Shown here: positions 47,479-56,890 of the stretch, in pieces
Layout of the letters: each line of letters starts with the position of its first letter
How positions within the stretch are numbered: the stretch's first letter is position 1
From: Burkholderiaceae bacterium
Lineage (GTDB): Bacteria; Pseudomonadota; Gammaproteobacteria; Burkholderiales; Burkholderiaceae_E
Length of the DNA: 64,000 nucleotides
Reading direction: 5' to 3'
NCBI GenBank assembly: GCA_016710525.1
Contig: JADJVQ010000026.1
Span: forward strand, 1 to 64,000
Notes under the pieces: model-generated
The model's database searches: none
What the model was told of the DNA's origin: nothing
Seen by the model: only the letters and a program-made list of their open reading frames with translations
Program-made: the position numbers and the translations under genes

Positions 47479-48426
47479 TCAGGGCAGTTCCGGCTGGCCG
47501 TCGTCGTCTTTTTTCTTGAGCGGCTTGACCAGGTCTTCGCGCTTGACGCCCAGCCACATCGCGATGGCGGCGGCCACGAACACCGACGAATAGATGCCGA
47601 ACAGGATGCCGATGGTCAGCGCCAGGGCGAAGTAGTGCAGGGTCGGGCCGCCGAACAGCAGCATCGACAGGACCATCAGCTGCGTGGAACCGTGCGTGAT
47701 GATCGTGCGCGAAATGGTGCTGGTGATGGCGTGATCGAGCACGGCCGGAGCCGTCATGTTGCGGGCCGCCCGTTCGCGGAACTTTTCGCGCACGCGGTCG
47801 AAGATCACCACCGATTCGTTGACCGAGTAGCCCAGCACCGCCAGCACCGCCGCCAGCACGGACAGCGAGAACTCCCACTGGAAGGCCGCGAAGAAGCCCA
47901 GGATGATGATTACGTCATGCAGGTTGGCGATGATCGCCGCGACCGCGAACTTCCATTCGAAGCGGATCGCCAGGTAGATCATGATGCCCACCACCACGAA
48001 CAGCAGCGCCAGCGCCCCGTCGGTGGCGAGTTCGGAGCCGACCTGAGGGCCGACGAATTCGACCCGGCGCAGTTCGGCCTTGGCGTCCTGCGCCTTGAGC
48101 GCGCCCATCACCTGGTCGCTCTGCTTGGCCGTGCTCTCGCCCTTGCGTATCGGCAGGCGGATCATCACATCGCGGGCGGTGCCGAAATTCTGGACCTGGG
48201 CATCGGTGAATCCCAGCGTTTCGACCGTCTTGCGGATCGACTCGAGGTTGGCCGCCTGCGGGTAGCTGACCTCGAGCACCGTGCCGCCGGTGAACTCGAT
48301 CGACAGGTGCAGCCCGCGCACGGCGAGAAAGCCCACTGCCGCTGCAAAGGTGAGCAGCGAGATCAGGTTGAACACCAGGGCATGCCGCATGAACGGGATG
48401 TCGCGGCGGATGCGAAAGAATTCCAT
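47479..48426 (-). CDS. secF: protein translocase subunit SecF
   Basis: 315-residue inner-membrane component of SecDF, which uses proton motive force to assist Sec export. The N-terminal IPFMRHALVFNLISL helix, the periplasmic SIEFTGGTVLEV, and the five C-terminal helices with LGYSVNESVVIFDRVRE and RTIITHGSTQLMV are all conserved. It lies 21 bp after secD in the queA-tgt-yajC-secD-secF cluster. Confidence 0.97.
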   Translation of the reverse strand: MEFFRIRRDIPFMRHALVFNLISLLTFAAAVGFLAVRGLHLSIEFTGGTVLEVSYPQAANLESIRKTVETLGFTDAQVQNFGTARDVMIRLPIRKGESTAKQSDQVMGALKAQDAKAELRRVEFVGPQVGSELATDGALALLFVVVGIMIYLAIRFEWKFAVAAIIANLHDVIIILGFFAAFQWEFSLSVLAAVLAVLGYSVNESVVIFDRVREKFRERAARNMTAPAVLDHAITSTISRTIITHGSTQLMVLSMLLFGGPTLHYFALALTIGILFGIYSSVFVAAAIAMWLGVKREDLVKPLKKKDDDGQPELP

Positions 48427-48447
48427 GGAGGCGTCTCGTGTGCTGAA

Positions 48448-50298
48448 TCAGGTGGGTTTCCAGACCTGGCCGATCGAGACCTTGCCTAGCTTCTTTTGCC
48501 GCCCGTACCAGAGATTGACGATCCCGCGCGAGAAGAACACCGCCGAGAAGATCGAGGTCATGATGCCCAGGCAGTGCACGACGGCGAAGCCGCGCACCGC
48601 ACCCGAGCCGAACACCAGCAGGGCCAGTCCCGCGATCAGCGTGGTCACGTTGGAGTCGAGGATGGTGGCCCAGGCCCGCTCGTAGCCGGTCGCGATGGCG
48701 GCCTGCGGCGGCATGCCGTTGCGCAGCTCTTCGCGGATGCGTTCGTTGATCAGCACGTTGGCGTCGATCGCCATGCCCAGCGTGAGCGCCACCGCGGCGA
48801 TGCCGGGCAGCGTCAGGGTGGCCTGCAGCAGCGACAGCAGGGCCACCAGCAGCAGCAGGTTGACCGCCAGCGCCAGTGTCGAGAACAGGCCGAACAGCAG
48901 GTAGTAGGACAGCATGAACGCGGCGATCGCGATGAAGCCGTACATCGTGCTGTTGAAGCCCTTGCTGATGTTGTCGGCGCCCAGGCTCGGGCCGATGGTG
49001 CGCTCTTCGATGATCTCCATCGGCGCGGCCAGCGCGCCGGCGCGCAGCAGCAGCGCCAGGTCGTTGGCGCCCGCCGGGCTGTCCATGCCGGTGATCTGGA
49101 AGCGCGAGCCGAGTTCGGCCTGGATGGTGGCCACCGTCAGCACTTCGCCCTTGCCGCGTTCGAACAGGACCACCGCCATCGGCTTCTTGATGTTTTCGCG
49201 CGAGACATCGCGCAGAACCCGGCCGGCGCCGTCGTTCAGCTGGATGCCGACCGCGGCGCGCTGGTTTTCGTCGAAGGTGGCCTGGGCGCCGGTGAGCTGT
49301 TCGCCGGAGAAGATCACCTGCTTGCGCAGCACCACCGGGGCGCCGCGGCCCACCTTGAACAGTTCGCTGCCGAACGGGACCGGGCCGCTGCCCATCAGGG
49401 CTGCCTGCGCTTCGGCCGTGCCGTCGACCAGGCGCGCTTCCAGGGTGGCGGTGCGGCCCAGGATGTCCTTGGCCTTGGCGGTGTCTTGAACACCCGGCAG
49501 CTGCACCACGATCCGGTCGGCGCCCTGCTGCTGGATCACGGGCTCGGCCACGCCCAGCTCGTTGACCCGGTTGTGCAGGGTGGTGATGTTCTGCTTGAGC
49601 GCGGTGTCGAGCACTTCTTTGGCGGCCGCCGGCTTGAACACGGCGACCAGCTTCAGGTCGCTGCCATCGGTTGCGTCGGTGAGCTCCAGATTGGGCTGGC
49701 CGTCGAGGATGACATTGCGGGCCTTGCCACGCGTGTCTTCGTCGCGAAAGCGCACTTCGATGCTGTCGCCGGAACGGCTGATGCCGGCATGGCGAACGTT
49801 CTTTTCGCGCATCAGCGTGCGCAGATCGCCGGCGGTGGTGTCCAGGCGTTTGGTCAGCGCCTGCTTCATGTCGACCTGCAACAGGAAGTGCACGCCACCG
49901 CGCAGATCGAGGCCCAGGTACATGGGCAGGGCGCCCAGGCTGGTCAGCCAGGACGGCGAGGCCGACAGCAGATTCAGGGCCACCACATAGACCGGTTCGC
50001 TGGCGTCCGGGTTCAGATCCTTTTGCAGCGCGTCCTTGGCCTTGAGCTGGGTGTCGGTGTCGGCGAAGCGGGCCTTGATCGAGTTGCCGTCGAACTGCAG
50101 CCCGGTCGATTTGATCTGGGCCTTTTGCAAAACGGACTCGACCCGCGCGAGCATGCCCGTGTCGATCTTGATGGTTGCCTTGCCGCTGGAAACCTGAACG
50201 GCTGGGGACTCGCCGAAGAAGTTCGGCAAGGTATAGATCAGGCCGAACGCCAGCGTGACGGCCAGGATGGCGTATTTCCAGATCGGGTAGCGGTTCAT
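48448..50298 (-). CDS. secD: protein translocase subunit SecD
   Basis: 616-residue partner of SecF. N-terminal helix NRYPIWKYAILAVTLAFGL, then the first periplasmic domain with LGLDLRGGVHFLLQVDMKQAL, a second segment with VVQLPGVQDTAKAKDILGRT, and the C-terminal helices including AVALTLGMAIDANVLINERI and GFAVVHCLGIMTSIFSA. I take the ATG at 50298 giving MNRYPIWKY, the usual SecD start, over an upstream ATG at 50325. Confidence 0.97.
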   Translation of the reverse strand: MNRYPIWKYAILAVTLAFGLIYTLPNFFGESPAVQVSSGKATIKIDTGMLARVESVLQKAQIKSTGLQFDGNSIKARFADTDTQLKAKDALQKDLNPDASEPVYVVALNLLSASPSWLTSLGALPMYLGLDLRGGVHFLLQVDMKQALTKRLDTTAGDLRTLMREKNVRHAGISRSGDSIEVRFRDEDTRGKARNVILDGQPNLELTDATDGSDLKLVAVFKPAAAKEVLDTALKQNITTLHNRVNELGVAEPVIQQQGADRIVVQLPGVQDTAKAKDILGRTATLEARLVDGTAEAQAALMGSGPVPFGSELFKVGRGAPVVLRKQVIFSGEQLTGAQATFDENQRAAVGIQLNDGAGRVLRDVSRENIKKPMAVVLFERGKGEVLTVATIQAELGSRFQITGMDSPAGANDLALLLRAGALAAPMEIIEERTIGPSLGADNISKGFNSTMYGFIAIAAFMLSYYLLFGLFSTLALAVNLLLLVALLSLLQATLTLPGIAAVALTLGMAIDANVLINERIREELRNGMPPQAAIATGYERAWATILDSNVTTLIAGLALLVFGSGAVRGFAVVHCLGIMTSIFSAVFFSRGIVNLWYGRQKKLGKVSIGQVWKPT

Positions 50299-50362
50299 CA
50301 GCAGGTCTCGTGCAATGCCGCGCACCCGGGCGGCAGGCGCGCCCCGGGTGTCGGCTGGGGGG

Positions 50363-50698
50363 TCAGATCGCCTTCATCGTGCCGTTGGGCAACAGGGTCT
50401 GGACGGCGGATTTCTGAACATTCAGCTCGATCGGGCCGTCGCCGGCGCGCGCCACCTCGAGGGTGATGTAGCTTTCGCCGACTTTGGAGATCTTGCCGAC
50501 CACACCGCCGGCGGTGACGACTTCATCGCCCTTCTTGAGTGCCTCGAGCATGGCGCGCGCCTCTTTGGCCCGTTTCATCTGCGGACGGATCATCAGGAAA
50601 TACAGCACCACGAACATCAGGATGATCGGCAGGAAGCCGAGGATCTGCTGTTCGGTGGAGCCGCCAGCGGCTTGGGCGTAAGCTGTTGAAATCAGCAC
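50363..50698 (-). CDS. yajC: preprotein translocase subunit YajC
   Basis: 111-residue accessory Sec subunit with one membrane span (ILGFLPIILMFVVLYFLMI) followed by RPQMKRAKEARAMLEAL, KKGDEVVTAGGVVGKI and a beta-rich tail, all family hallmarks. It lies between tgt (45 bp upstream) and secD (64 bp downstream). Confidence 0.96.
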   Translation of the reverse strand: MLISTAYAQAAGGSTEQQILGFLPIILMFVVLYFLMIRPQMKRAKEARAMLEALKKGDEVVTAGGVVGKISKVGESYITLEVARAGDGPIELNVQKSAVQTLLPNGTMKAI

Positions 50699-50743
50699 GT
50701 TTTTTTCCTCCTAAGGGCAACCGGGCATTATAACCGGGCGGGT

Positions 50744-51874
50744 TCAACCCACGCCACGGGCGCGGTCCTGGGCGAACCGCTGTCGAAAATTCTCGAATTC
50801 GCCAAGGGCGATCGCTTCGCGCATTTCGCTCATCAGCGACAAGTAATAGTGCAGATTGTGGACCGTCGCCAGGCGCGCGCCCAGGATCTCGTCCACGCGC
50901 TGCAGGTGATGCACATAGGCACGCGAAAAATTGCGGCAGGCGTAGCAGCCGCAGGTTTCGTCGATCGGTCGCTGGTCGTCGCGGAACCTTGCGTTGCGCA
51001 GGCGCAGGTCGCCAAAGCGGGTGAACAGCCAGCCGTTGCGCGCATTGCGCGTGGGCATCACGCAATCGAACATGTCGATGCCGTGGGCCACCCCCTGAAC
51101 CAGGTCTTCGGGTGTGCCCACGCCCATCAGGTAGCGCGGCGCGCCGGCCGGCAGGCGCGGCGCGGTATGCGCCAGCAGCCGCATCATGTCTTCCTTGGGC
51201 TCGCCCACCGACAGCCCGCCGATCGCATAGCCGTCAAAGCCGATGTCGACCAGGCCGGCCAGCGATTCGTCGCGCAGGGCTTCGAACATGCCGCCCTGCA
51301 CGATGCCGAAGAGCGCGTTCGGATTGGCCTGCGCATCGAAGGCGTCGCGCGAGCGGCGCGCCCAGCGCAGCGACAGCTGCATCGAGTCAGCGGCCTGCGC
51401 GCGGCTGGCGGGTACGCCGTCGATTTCGTACGGCGTGCACTCGTCGAAGATCATGGCGATATCCGAATTGAGCACCCGCTGGATCCGCATCGACTCCTCG
51501 GGCGTCAGCAGCAGCTTGTCGCCATTGATCGGCGAGGCAAAGCGCACGCCCTCCTCGCTGATCTTGCGCATCTGGCCCAGGCTGAATACCTGAAACCCGC
51601 CGGAATCGGTGAGGATCGGCTTATGCCAGCCGTTGAACGCGTGCAGGCCGCCGAAGGCCTCGATCACAGGCAATCCGGGTCGCAGCCACAGGTGGAAGGT
51701 ATTGCCCAGGATGATCTGGGCGCCGACGGCATCGAGCTCGACCGGGCTCATGGCCTTGACCGCGCCATAGGTGCCCACCGGCATGAAGATCGGGGTTTCG
51801 ACCGATCCATGGTTCAGGGTGATGCGGCCGCGGCGTGCGAGGCCGTCGGTGGCGAGCAGATCGAATCGAAGCAT
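50744..51874 (-). CDS. tgt: queuine tRNA-ribosyltransferase
   Basis: 376-residue enzyme exchanging guanine-34 for preQ1 in tRNAs with GUN anticodons. The active-site region is LTDSGGFQVFSLGQMRKI, with KKI-like FASPINGD next. The zinc site is CGCYAC with a distal His in RAYVHHL. MGVGTPEDLVQGVAHGIDMF holds the second catalytic Asp. It starts ATG 51874, 79 bp after queA on the same strand. Confidence 0.97.
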   Translation of the reverse strand: MLRFDLLATDGLARRGRITLNHGSVETPIFMPVGTYGAVKAMSPVELDAVGAQIILGNTFHLWLRPGLPVIEAFGGLHAFNGWHKPILTDSGGFQVFSLGQMRKISEEGVRFASPINGDKLLLTPEESMRIQRVLNSDIAMIFDECTPYEIDGVPASRAQAADSMQLSLRWARRSRDAFDAQANPNALFGIVQGGMFEALRDESLAGLVDIGFDGYAIGGLSVGEPKEDMMRLLAHTAPRLPAGAPRYLMGVGTPEDLVQGVAHGIDMFDCVMPTRNARNGWLFTRFGDLRLRNARFRDDQRPIDETCGCYACRNFSRAYVHHLQRVDEILGARLATVHNLHYYLSLMSEMREAIALGEFENFRQRFAQDRARGVG

Positions 51875-51953
51875 GAAGGTGGCAGGCGGCGAGCGCAGAG
51901 TGGCTCGGCGCGCAGCTTACCCGAGGACAGCGCCCGCCGGCTAACCTGCCTGG

Positions 51954-52991
51954 TCAGGCGGCAAGGGCATCCGGGCAGCGGGTCAGCAGCATCGCGTCGC
52001 CATAGCTGAAGAATCGGTAGTGCTCGCGCACCGCATGGGCATAGGCATCGCGGATCCGCTGGACCCCGGCGAAGGCGGACACCAGCATCAGCAGGGTCGA
52101 GCGCGGCAGGTGGAAATTGGTGAGCAGCGCGTCGACCACCCGGAAGCGGTAGCCGGGCAGGATGAACAGCGCCGTTTCGCTGGATCCCGGGGCAATCCGT
52201 CCTGACTCATCGGCCCGGCTTTCGAGCGCGCGCAACGAGGTCGTGCCGACGGCGATCACTCGGGCCCTGCGCGCGCGGGCACGCTCGATCGCCGCCACGG
52301 TGGCGGGGGGAATGTCGTATCGCTCGGTGTGCATCCGGTGTTGCGACAGATCGTCGACGCGCACCGGCTGGAAGGTGCCGGCGCCCACGTGCAGGGTCAC
52401 GAAGGCCAGCGAGACGCCATCGGCGCGCAGCGCATCGAGCAGGGCTTCGTCGAAGTGCAGCCCGGCCGTGGGTGCGGCCACCGCGCCGGCGGCGCGCGCA
52501 TACACCGTCTGATAGCGCGCGTCATCGGGCGCCTGCGGCTCGCGCGTGATGTAAGGCGGCAGCGGCAGCCGGCCTTCGCGCTCCAGGACCGCCAGCACCG
52601 GCTCGTCGAAGCGCAGCTGATAGAACTCGCCCTCGCGCGCCTCGACGGTGGCCAGCGCCTGTCCCAGCCGCAGCACCGTGCCCGCCCCGGGGGACTTGCT
52701 CGCACGCACCTGCGCCAGAGCGCGGTGTTCGCCGGTGATCCGCTCGATCATCACCTCGATGCGCCCGCCGCTGTCGCGCTTGATGCCCAGCAGCCGGGCC
52801 TTGATGACACGCGTGTCGTTCATCACCAGCAGGTCGCCCGGGCGCAGCAGGCCACGCAGGTCCTGGAAGCGAAGGTCGGCCAGCGGACCCTGCGCAGGCA
52901 CCTGCAGCAGGCGGCTGCCGGTGCGCTCGGCCATCGGGTGATGGGCGATCAGTTCGTCGGGCAGGTCGTAGTCGAAATCGGACAGACGCAT
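51954..52991 (-). CDS. queA: S-adenosylmethionine:tRNA ribosyltransferase-isomerase
   Basis: 345-residue enzyme that builds epoxyqueuosine from preQ1-tRNA and SAM. FDYDLPDELIAHHP at the N-terminus, DLLVMNDTRVIKARL, AAPTAGLHFDEALL, HVGAGTFQPVR and the C-terminal NFHLPRSTLLMLVSAFAG are all present. First gene of queA-tgt-yajC-secD-secF. Length normal. Confidence 0.97.
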   Translation of the reverse strand: MRLSDFDYDLPDELIAHHPMAERTGSRLLQVPAQGPLADLRFQDLRGLLRPGDLLVMNDTRVIKARLLGIKRDSGGRIEVMIERITGEHRALAQVRASKSPGAGTVLRLGQALATVEAREGEFYQLRFDEPVLAVLEREGRLPLPPYITREPQAPDDARYQTVYARAAGAVAAPTAGLHFDEALLDALRADGVSLAFVTLHVGAGTFQPVRVDDLSQHRMHTERYDIPPATVAAIERARARRARVIAVGTTSLRALESRADESGRIAPGSSETALFILPGYRFRVVDALLTNFHLPRSTLLMLVSAFAGVQRIRDAYAHAVREHYRFFSYGDAMLLTRCPDALAA

Positions 52992-53091
52992 GGGGTGGGA
53001 CAGGCGTTTCGCGGTGGGCGCGAGGGCGTGACGCGGGCCTTGATCAGGCGGCCACGGCGGCGAAGGCGGCTAGGTTACACTGGCCCGCGCC

Positions 53092-53895
53092 ATGGATACG
53101 AGCCTTGTCATCGCACCCCGTTTCAACGGACCCGCCCACTCCGGCAACGGCGGATATGCCGCCGGCCTGCTGGCGGGGCAGTGGCTGGCCCGCCAGGGCG
53201 TCATGCGCGGGCCGGCCGACAGGGTTCGATCGGCGGGCGAGCGTGCATGGCCCGCCTCGTCCGCGGTCGAAGTCACGCTGCGCGCGCCGCTTCCGCTGGG
53301 CAGGTCGCTGCAGCTGCAATCGTCCGGGCCCGATGGGCTGTCGCTGATGGACGGCGATGTGCTGCTGGCGCAGGCGCGCGCCACCGATCTGTCGCTCGAA
53401 GTGCCGCCCAGCCCCGCGCTGGCGCAGGCCGCCGCGGCCGGTGCGCTCGGGCGTCTGCACGCCGCGCGCGGGGTGGGCAACAGCTACCTCACCTGTTTTG
53501 GCTGCGGCGTCGGCCGGCAAGCCCATGACGGGCTGCGCATCGTGCCGTCGCCGGTCGGCGACGACGGCCTGGTTGCCAGTGACTGGACACCGCACGCGGC
53601 CCTGGGCGATGGCCAGGGCGTCGTGCCGGATGCCGTTGTCTGGGCGGCGCTCGACTGCCCCGCCGGCATCGCCTGGAACCACCGTCTGCGCGACGGGCCG
53701 GCGCTGGTCACCGGGCAGATGGTGGTGGCGATCGATGGGCCGGTGCGCACCGGCCAGCCGCATGTGGTGATCGGCTGGCCGATCGTGGCCGAGGGCCGCA
53801 AGCTGCATGCCGGCAGCGCGCTGTTCGATGCCTCGGGCCGGGTGCTGGCGCGCTCGCGCCAGCTCTGGATCATCCCGCGCGCCGAGGCGCGCTGA
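53092..53895 (+). CDS. thioesterase-like (double hotdog) protein
   Basis: 267 residues. IAPRFNGPAHSGNGGYAAGLLAG at the start resembles the first hotdog of acyl-thioesterase-like proteins. A second half with DAVVWAALDCPAGIAW and TGQMVVAIDGPV repeats the fold. A CFGCGVGR motif lies between. The substrate is unknown; acyl-CoA or acyl-ACP are the usual substrates of this fold. It is divergent from queA and convergent with an SDR gene. No operon partners on its strand. Confidence 0.7.
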   Translation: MDTSLVIAPRFNGPAHSGNGGYAAGLLAGQWLARQGVMRGPADRVRSAGERAWPASSAVEVTLRAPLPLGRSLQLQSSGPDGLSLMDGDVLLAQARATDLSLEVPPSPALAQAAAAGALGRLHAARGVGNSYLTCFGCGVGRQAHDGLRIVPSPVGDDGLVASDWTPHAALGDGQGVVPDAVVWAALDCPAGIAWNHRLRDGPALVTGQMVVAIDGPVRTGQPHVVIGWPIVAEGRKLHAGSALFDASGRVLARSRQLWIIPRAEAR

Positions 53896-53902
53896 GCAGG
53901 GG

Positions 53903-54667
53903 TCAGCGCGCCGTATAACCGCCGTCGACGGTGTAGTAGGACCCGGTGACGAACGAGGCCTGGTCCGAGCACAGGAACGCGATGGCGTTGGCGATTTCCT
54001 GGGCCTGTCCGAGCCGTCCGATCGGGTGCTGAGAGATCAGGTGCGCGGTCATCGCCGCGTCGGCCAGCGCGTTGGCGATCATCGGCGTCTCGATGAATCC
54101 CGGACCCACCGCGTTGACGCGGATCCCCTGCGGCGCGCAGTCGAGCGCCGCCGTGCGGGTCAGCCCGACCACGCCGTGCTTGGAGGCCGTGTAGGCGGGC
54201 GTGCCGGCCAGGCCCACCGAGCCCAGGATCGAGGCCAGATTGACGATCGCGCCGCCACCCCCGGCGATCATCGCCGGCAGCTCCGAGCGCAGGCAGTGGA
54301 AGACCCCGCTCAGATTGATGCCGATGATGTGCTGCCAGTCGTCCAGCGAATACCGGTCGGTGGGATTGCGCCGTCCGCCGACCCCGGCGTTGTTCACCGC
54401 GATATCGAGGCGCCCGTGCAGGGCCATCGTGGCGTCGACCATGGCCTGGACCGATGCCGGGTCGGCCACGTCGACCTCGAGGAAGTCGGCCTGGCCGCCC
54501 GCCTGGCGGATGCCGGCCACGGCCGCTTCGCCGACATCGCGCTGGCGGTCGGCCACGATCACCCGGGCGCCGCCGCTGGCGAAGGTCTGGGCGCAAGCCA
54601 GACCGATGCCGGACGCCGCGCCGGTCACGAGGGCAACCTTGTTCGAGAAATCGTAGGGGGTCTTCAT
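53903..54667 (-). CDS. SDR-family oxidoreductase
   Basis: 254-residue classical short-chain dehydrogenase. TGAASGIG cofactor loop near residue 16, NNAG, catalytic Ser in VNLASI, and YTASK (Tyr and Lys), then PGFIETPM. The acidic end of strand 2 (VIVADRQ) favours NAD. C-terminal FVTGSYYTVDGGYTA is typical. Substrate unknown. It follows the D-aminoacylase gene by 91 bp. Confidence 0.92.
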   Translation of the reverse strand: MKTPYDFSNKVALVTGAASGIGLACAQTFASGGARVIVADRQRDVGEAAVAGIRQAGGQADFLEVDVADPASVQAMVDATMALHGRLDIAVNNAGVGGRRNPTDRYSLDDWQHIIGINLSGVFHCLRSELPAMIAGGGGAIVNLASILGSVGLAGTPAYTASKHGVVGLTRTAALDCAPQGIRVNAVGPGFIETPMIANALADAAMTAHLISQHPIGRLGQAQEIANAIAFLCSDQASFVTGSYYTVDGGYTAR

Positions 54668-54758
54668 CGGGTTCGGTTCCGGGGGTCAGTGGATCGAAGC
54701 GGAGCATCCTCGTGGCCAGCGCGTCTGCCGCGATGGCCGCGAGGCGGGCCGACGCGAC

Positions 54759-56264
54759 TCAGGCGCGCGTCAGGACACGGCCGGGCCGGGCGCCCGTGCC
54801 CTGGCCGTCCTGCCAAACCAGGGCGCCATTGACGATCACGGCGTCGATGCCGCGTGCCTTCTGGGTGGAGTGCTGGAAGTCGGCCGCGTCGCGCACGGTG
54901 GCCGCGTCGAAGACGGTGATGTCGGCGAAGGCGCCGACGCGCAGTTCACCGCGGTCGGCCAGGCCGAAATTGCGGGCGGTCAGGCCGGTCATCTTGTAGA
55001 CCGCGGTCTCGAGCGGGAACAGGCCGAGCTCGCGGCTGTACAGGCCCAGCACGCGCGGGAAGGTGCCCCACAGCCGCGGATGCGGGTTGCCGCCCAGCGG
55101 TATGCCGTCGGAGCCGATCATGGTGTCGGGGAAGGCCAGGATGCGGCGCACGTCGTCTTCGTGCATCGCGAAGTAGATCGCCGAGGCGGGCAGCAGCTTT
55201 TCGATGACCTGCGCCCGCGGCAAGCCCATCTCGGCGATGACCTCGTCGAGGTCCCGTCCGTCGTACTCGGGGTGCGGGTAGGACGAGGCGATCAGCACCT
55301 TGGAGGCCATCACGGCACGGCTCTCGGACAGCATGGTCGAGGACGCGGCGTACGGATAGCAGTCCAGGCAGACCCGCTGCTCGAGCATGCGCTGCGCGAT
55401 CAGCGGCAGCGTTTCGGCCGAACGGCCGAAGTTGGCCATGCCCGCCACCTTGTGGTGCGAGATCAGCGCCGTCACACCCAGTTCGCGGCCGATCCGCAGG
55501 GTCTCGTCGATCGACTCGACGATGTGTTCGCCTTCATCGCGCATGTGGGCGCAGTAGATGCCGCCCAGCCGGCGCATCGGCTCGAACACCGCGATGACCT
55601 CTTCGGCGGGCGCGGCGGCCGCGGGTTCGTAGAACAGGCCGCTGGAGGCGCCGATCGCGCCGGCCGCCATCGACTGCTCGAGCAGCTCGCGCATTTCGGC
55701 GATTTCCTGCGCGTTGGCCGGGCGGTCCAGCGCGCTCATCGTCGCGGCGCGAAGGGTGGTATGACCCACCAGCGCCGCCGTATTGATGGCCGCAGGACTG
55801 GCCCGCAACGCGTCCAGGTAGGCGGCAAAGCTGCGGTAGATGAAGGCGCCGCCGCCGCTGGCGTCCAGCAGGTCGAGCGGCGCGGGCGTGGGCTTGGGCA
55901 GGCCGCGAGGCACCGGCGCGATCGAGATGCCGCAGTTGCCGGTGACCACCGTGGTGACGCCCTGGCTGACCTTGGGGGTCATCTGGGGATCGGTCAGCAG
56001 CGCGGTGTCGTCGTGGGTGTGGCAGTCGATGAAGCCTGGCGCGACGATGCGCCCGCGCGCCTCGATGCAGGTGCGCGCGGCCTGCGCGGACGCCTCGTCG
56101 ACCGAGCCGACGAACACGATCCGGGCGTCGCGCACGCCCAGGTCGGCATCGAAGCGCGGACTGCGGGTGCCGTCGATCACCGTGCCATGGCGCACCAGCA
56201 GATCGAAGGGCACGCCCTGGTCGGCGCGGCCGGTGGTGTCGGAACCTGCTGCGGGGTGGCTCAT
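54759..56264 (-). CDS. N-acyl-D-amino-acid deacylase (D-aminoacylase family amidohydrolase)
   Basis: 501-residue amidohydrolase. FDLLVRHGTVIDGTRSPRF and the metal motif GFIDCHTHDD open the barrel. TVVTGNCGISIAPV, ALVGHTTLRAATM, ICAHMRDEGEHI-like residues (YCAHMRDEGEHI) and LISHHKVAG give the other metal ligands. The last third has GSDGIPLGGNPHPRLWGTFP. Matches D-aminoacylases that release D-amino acids from N-acyl forms. It lies 21 bp after the DUF1993 gene. Confidence 0.9.
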   Translation of the reverse strand: MSHPAAGSDTTGRADQGVPFDLLVRHGTVIDGTRSPRFDADLGVRDARIVFVGSVDEASAQAARTCIEARGRIVAPGFIDCHTHDDTALLTDPQMTPKVSQGVTTVVTGNCGISIAPVPRGLPKPTPAPLDLLDASGGGAFIYRSFAAYLDALRASPAAINTAALVGHTTLRAATMSALDRPANAQEIAEMRELLEQSMAAGAIGASSGLFYEPAAAAPAEEVIAVFEPMRRLGGIYCAHMRDEGEHIVESIDETLRIGRELGVTALISHHKVAGMANFGRSAETLPLIAQRMLEQRVCLDCYPYAASSTMLSESRAVMASKVLIASSYPHPEYDGRDLDEVIAEMGLPRAQVIEKLLPASAIYFAMHEDDVRRILAFPDTMIGSDGIPLGGNPHPRLWGTFPRVLGLYSRELGLFPLETAVYKMTGLTARNFGLADRGELRVGAFADITVFDAATVRDAADFQHSTQKARGIDAVIVNGALVWQDGQGTGARPGRVLTRA

Positions 56265-56285
56265 GGTCGGTCTGTCCCTGGCTGA

Positions 56286-56807
56286 TCAGCCCTTGACGCG
56301 CATCGTTCCCAGAAAGTCGCGCTTGCCCAGCGGCACGCCCTTCAGGCGCAGGATGTCGTAGGCGGTCGTGGCGTGGAAATAGAAGTTCGGCAGCGAAAAC
56401 GACAGCGCGAAGTTGTCGGTGGTGAAGGGAATCTGGCGCCCGCGCAGCTCGAACACCATGTCGCGCCCGGACAGGGCATTCACGTCCGCCGGTGCCAGGG
56501 CCGCGAGCGAGGCGCGGGTGTCGGCGATCAGCTGCTGCAGGCCCGCGTAGTTGCGCGGCGGGGTTTCGCCGCCGGGCGCGAACACGCCTTTTTTCATGCC
56601 CTCGATGGCGCCCAGCGAGTGGTGCGCGACCGACTCGATCTGGAAGCGGAACGGCAGCATGTCGGCGTACAGCCGGAAGTCGACGACCTCATCGGCGCTG
56701 ACCTGGTTGGCGGTGAAGTGCGCCAGGCCCTTGTCGAGGAATCCGGCGACGGCGGTCAGGGTTTGCAGGTAGTTCGCGACGCTGTGGTCGTACAGGGAAG
56801 TGGCCAT
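56286..56807 (-). CDS. DUF1993 family protein
   Basis: 173 residues. SLYDHSVANYLQTLTAVAGFLDK, RLYADMLPFRFQIESVAHHSLGA and LPNFYFHATTAYDILRLKGVPLGK are hallmarks of DUF1993, a DinB-like four-helix family of unknown function. Histidines at these positions suggest a metal site as in DinB-fold enzymes. The ATG at 56807 is chosen as homology starts there. It lies between argG (83 bp upstream) and the D-aminoacylase gene. Confidence 0.88.
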   Translation of the reverse strand: MATSLYDHSVANYLQTLTAVAGFLDKGLAHFTANQVSADEVVDFRLYADMLPFRFQIESVAHHSLGAIEGMKKGVFAPGGETPPRNYAGLQQLIADTRASLAALAPADVNALSGRDMVFELRGRQIPFTTDNFALSFSLPNFYFHATTAYDILRLKGVPLGKRDFLGTMRVKG

Positions 56808-56890
56808 GATCGATGTTGTCCTGATGAAAAGTGGGTGAACGCGAGGCGCCGGCGGGCACGCCGAAGGCACCCCGAGGGCACCCGTTGGCG

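Noticed and set aside
48496..50466. A 656-codon plus-strand open frame antisense to secD
   Set aside because: It is a shadow of the secD codon pattern with no recognisable domain; SecD on the other strand is fully conserved.
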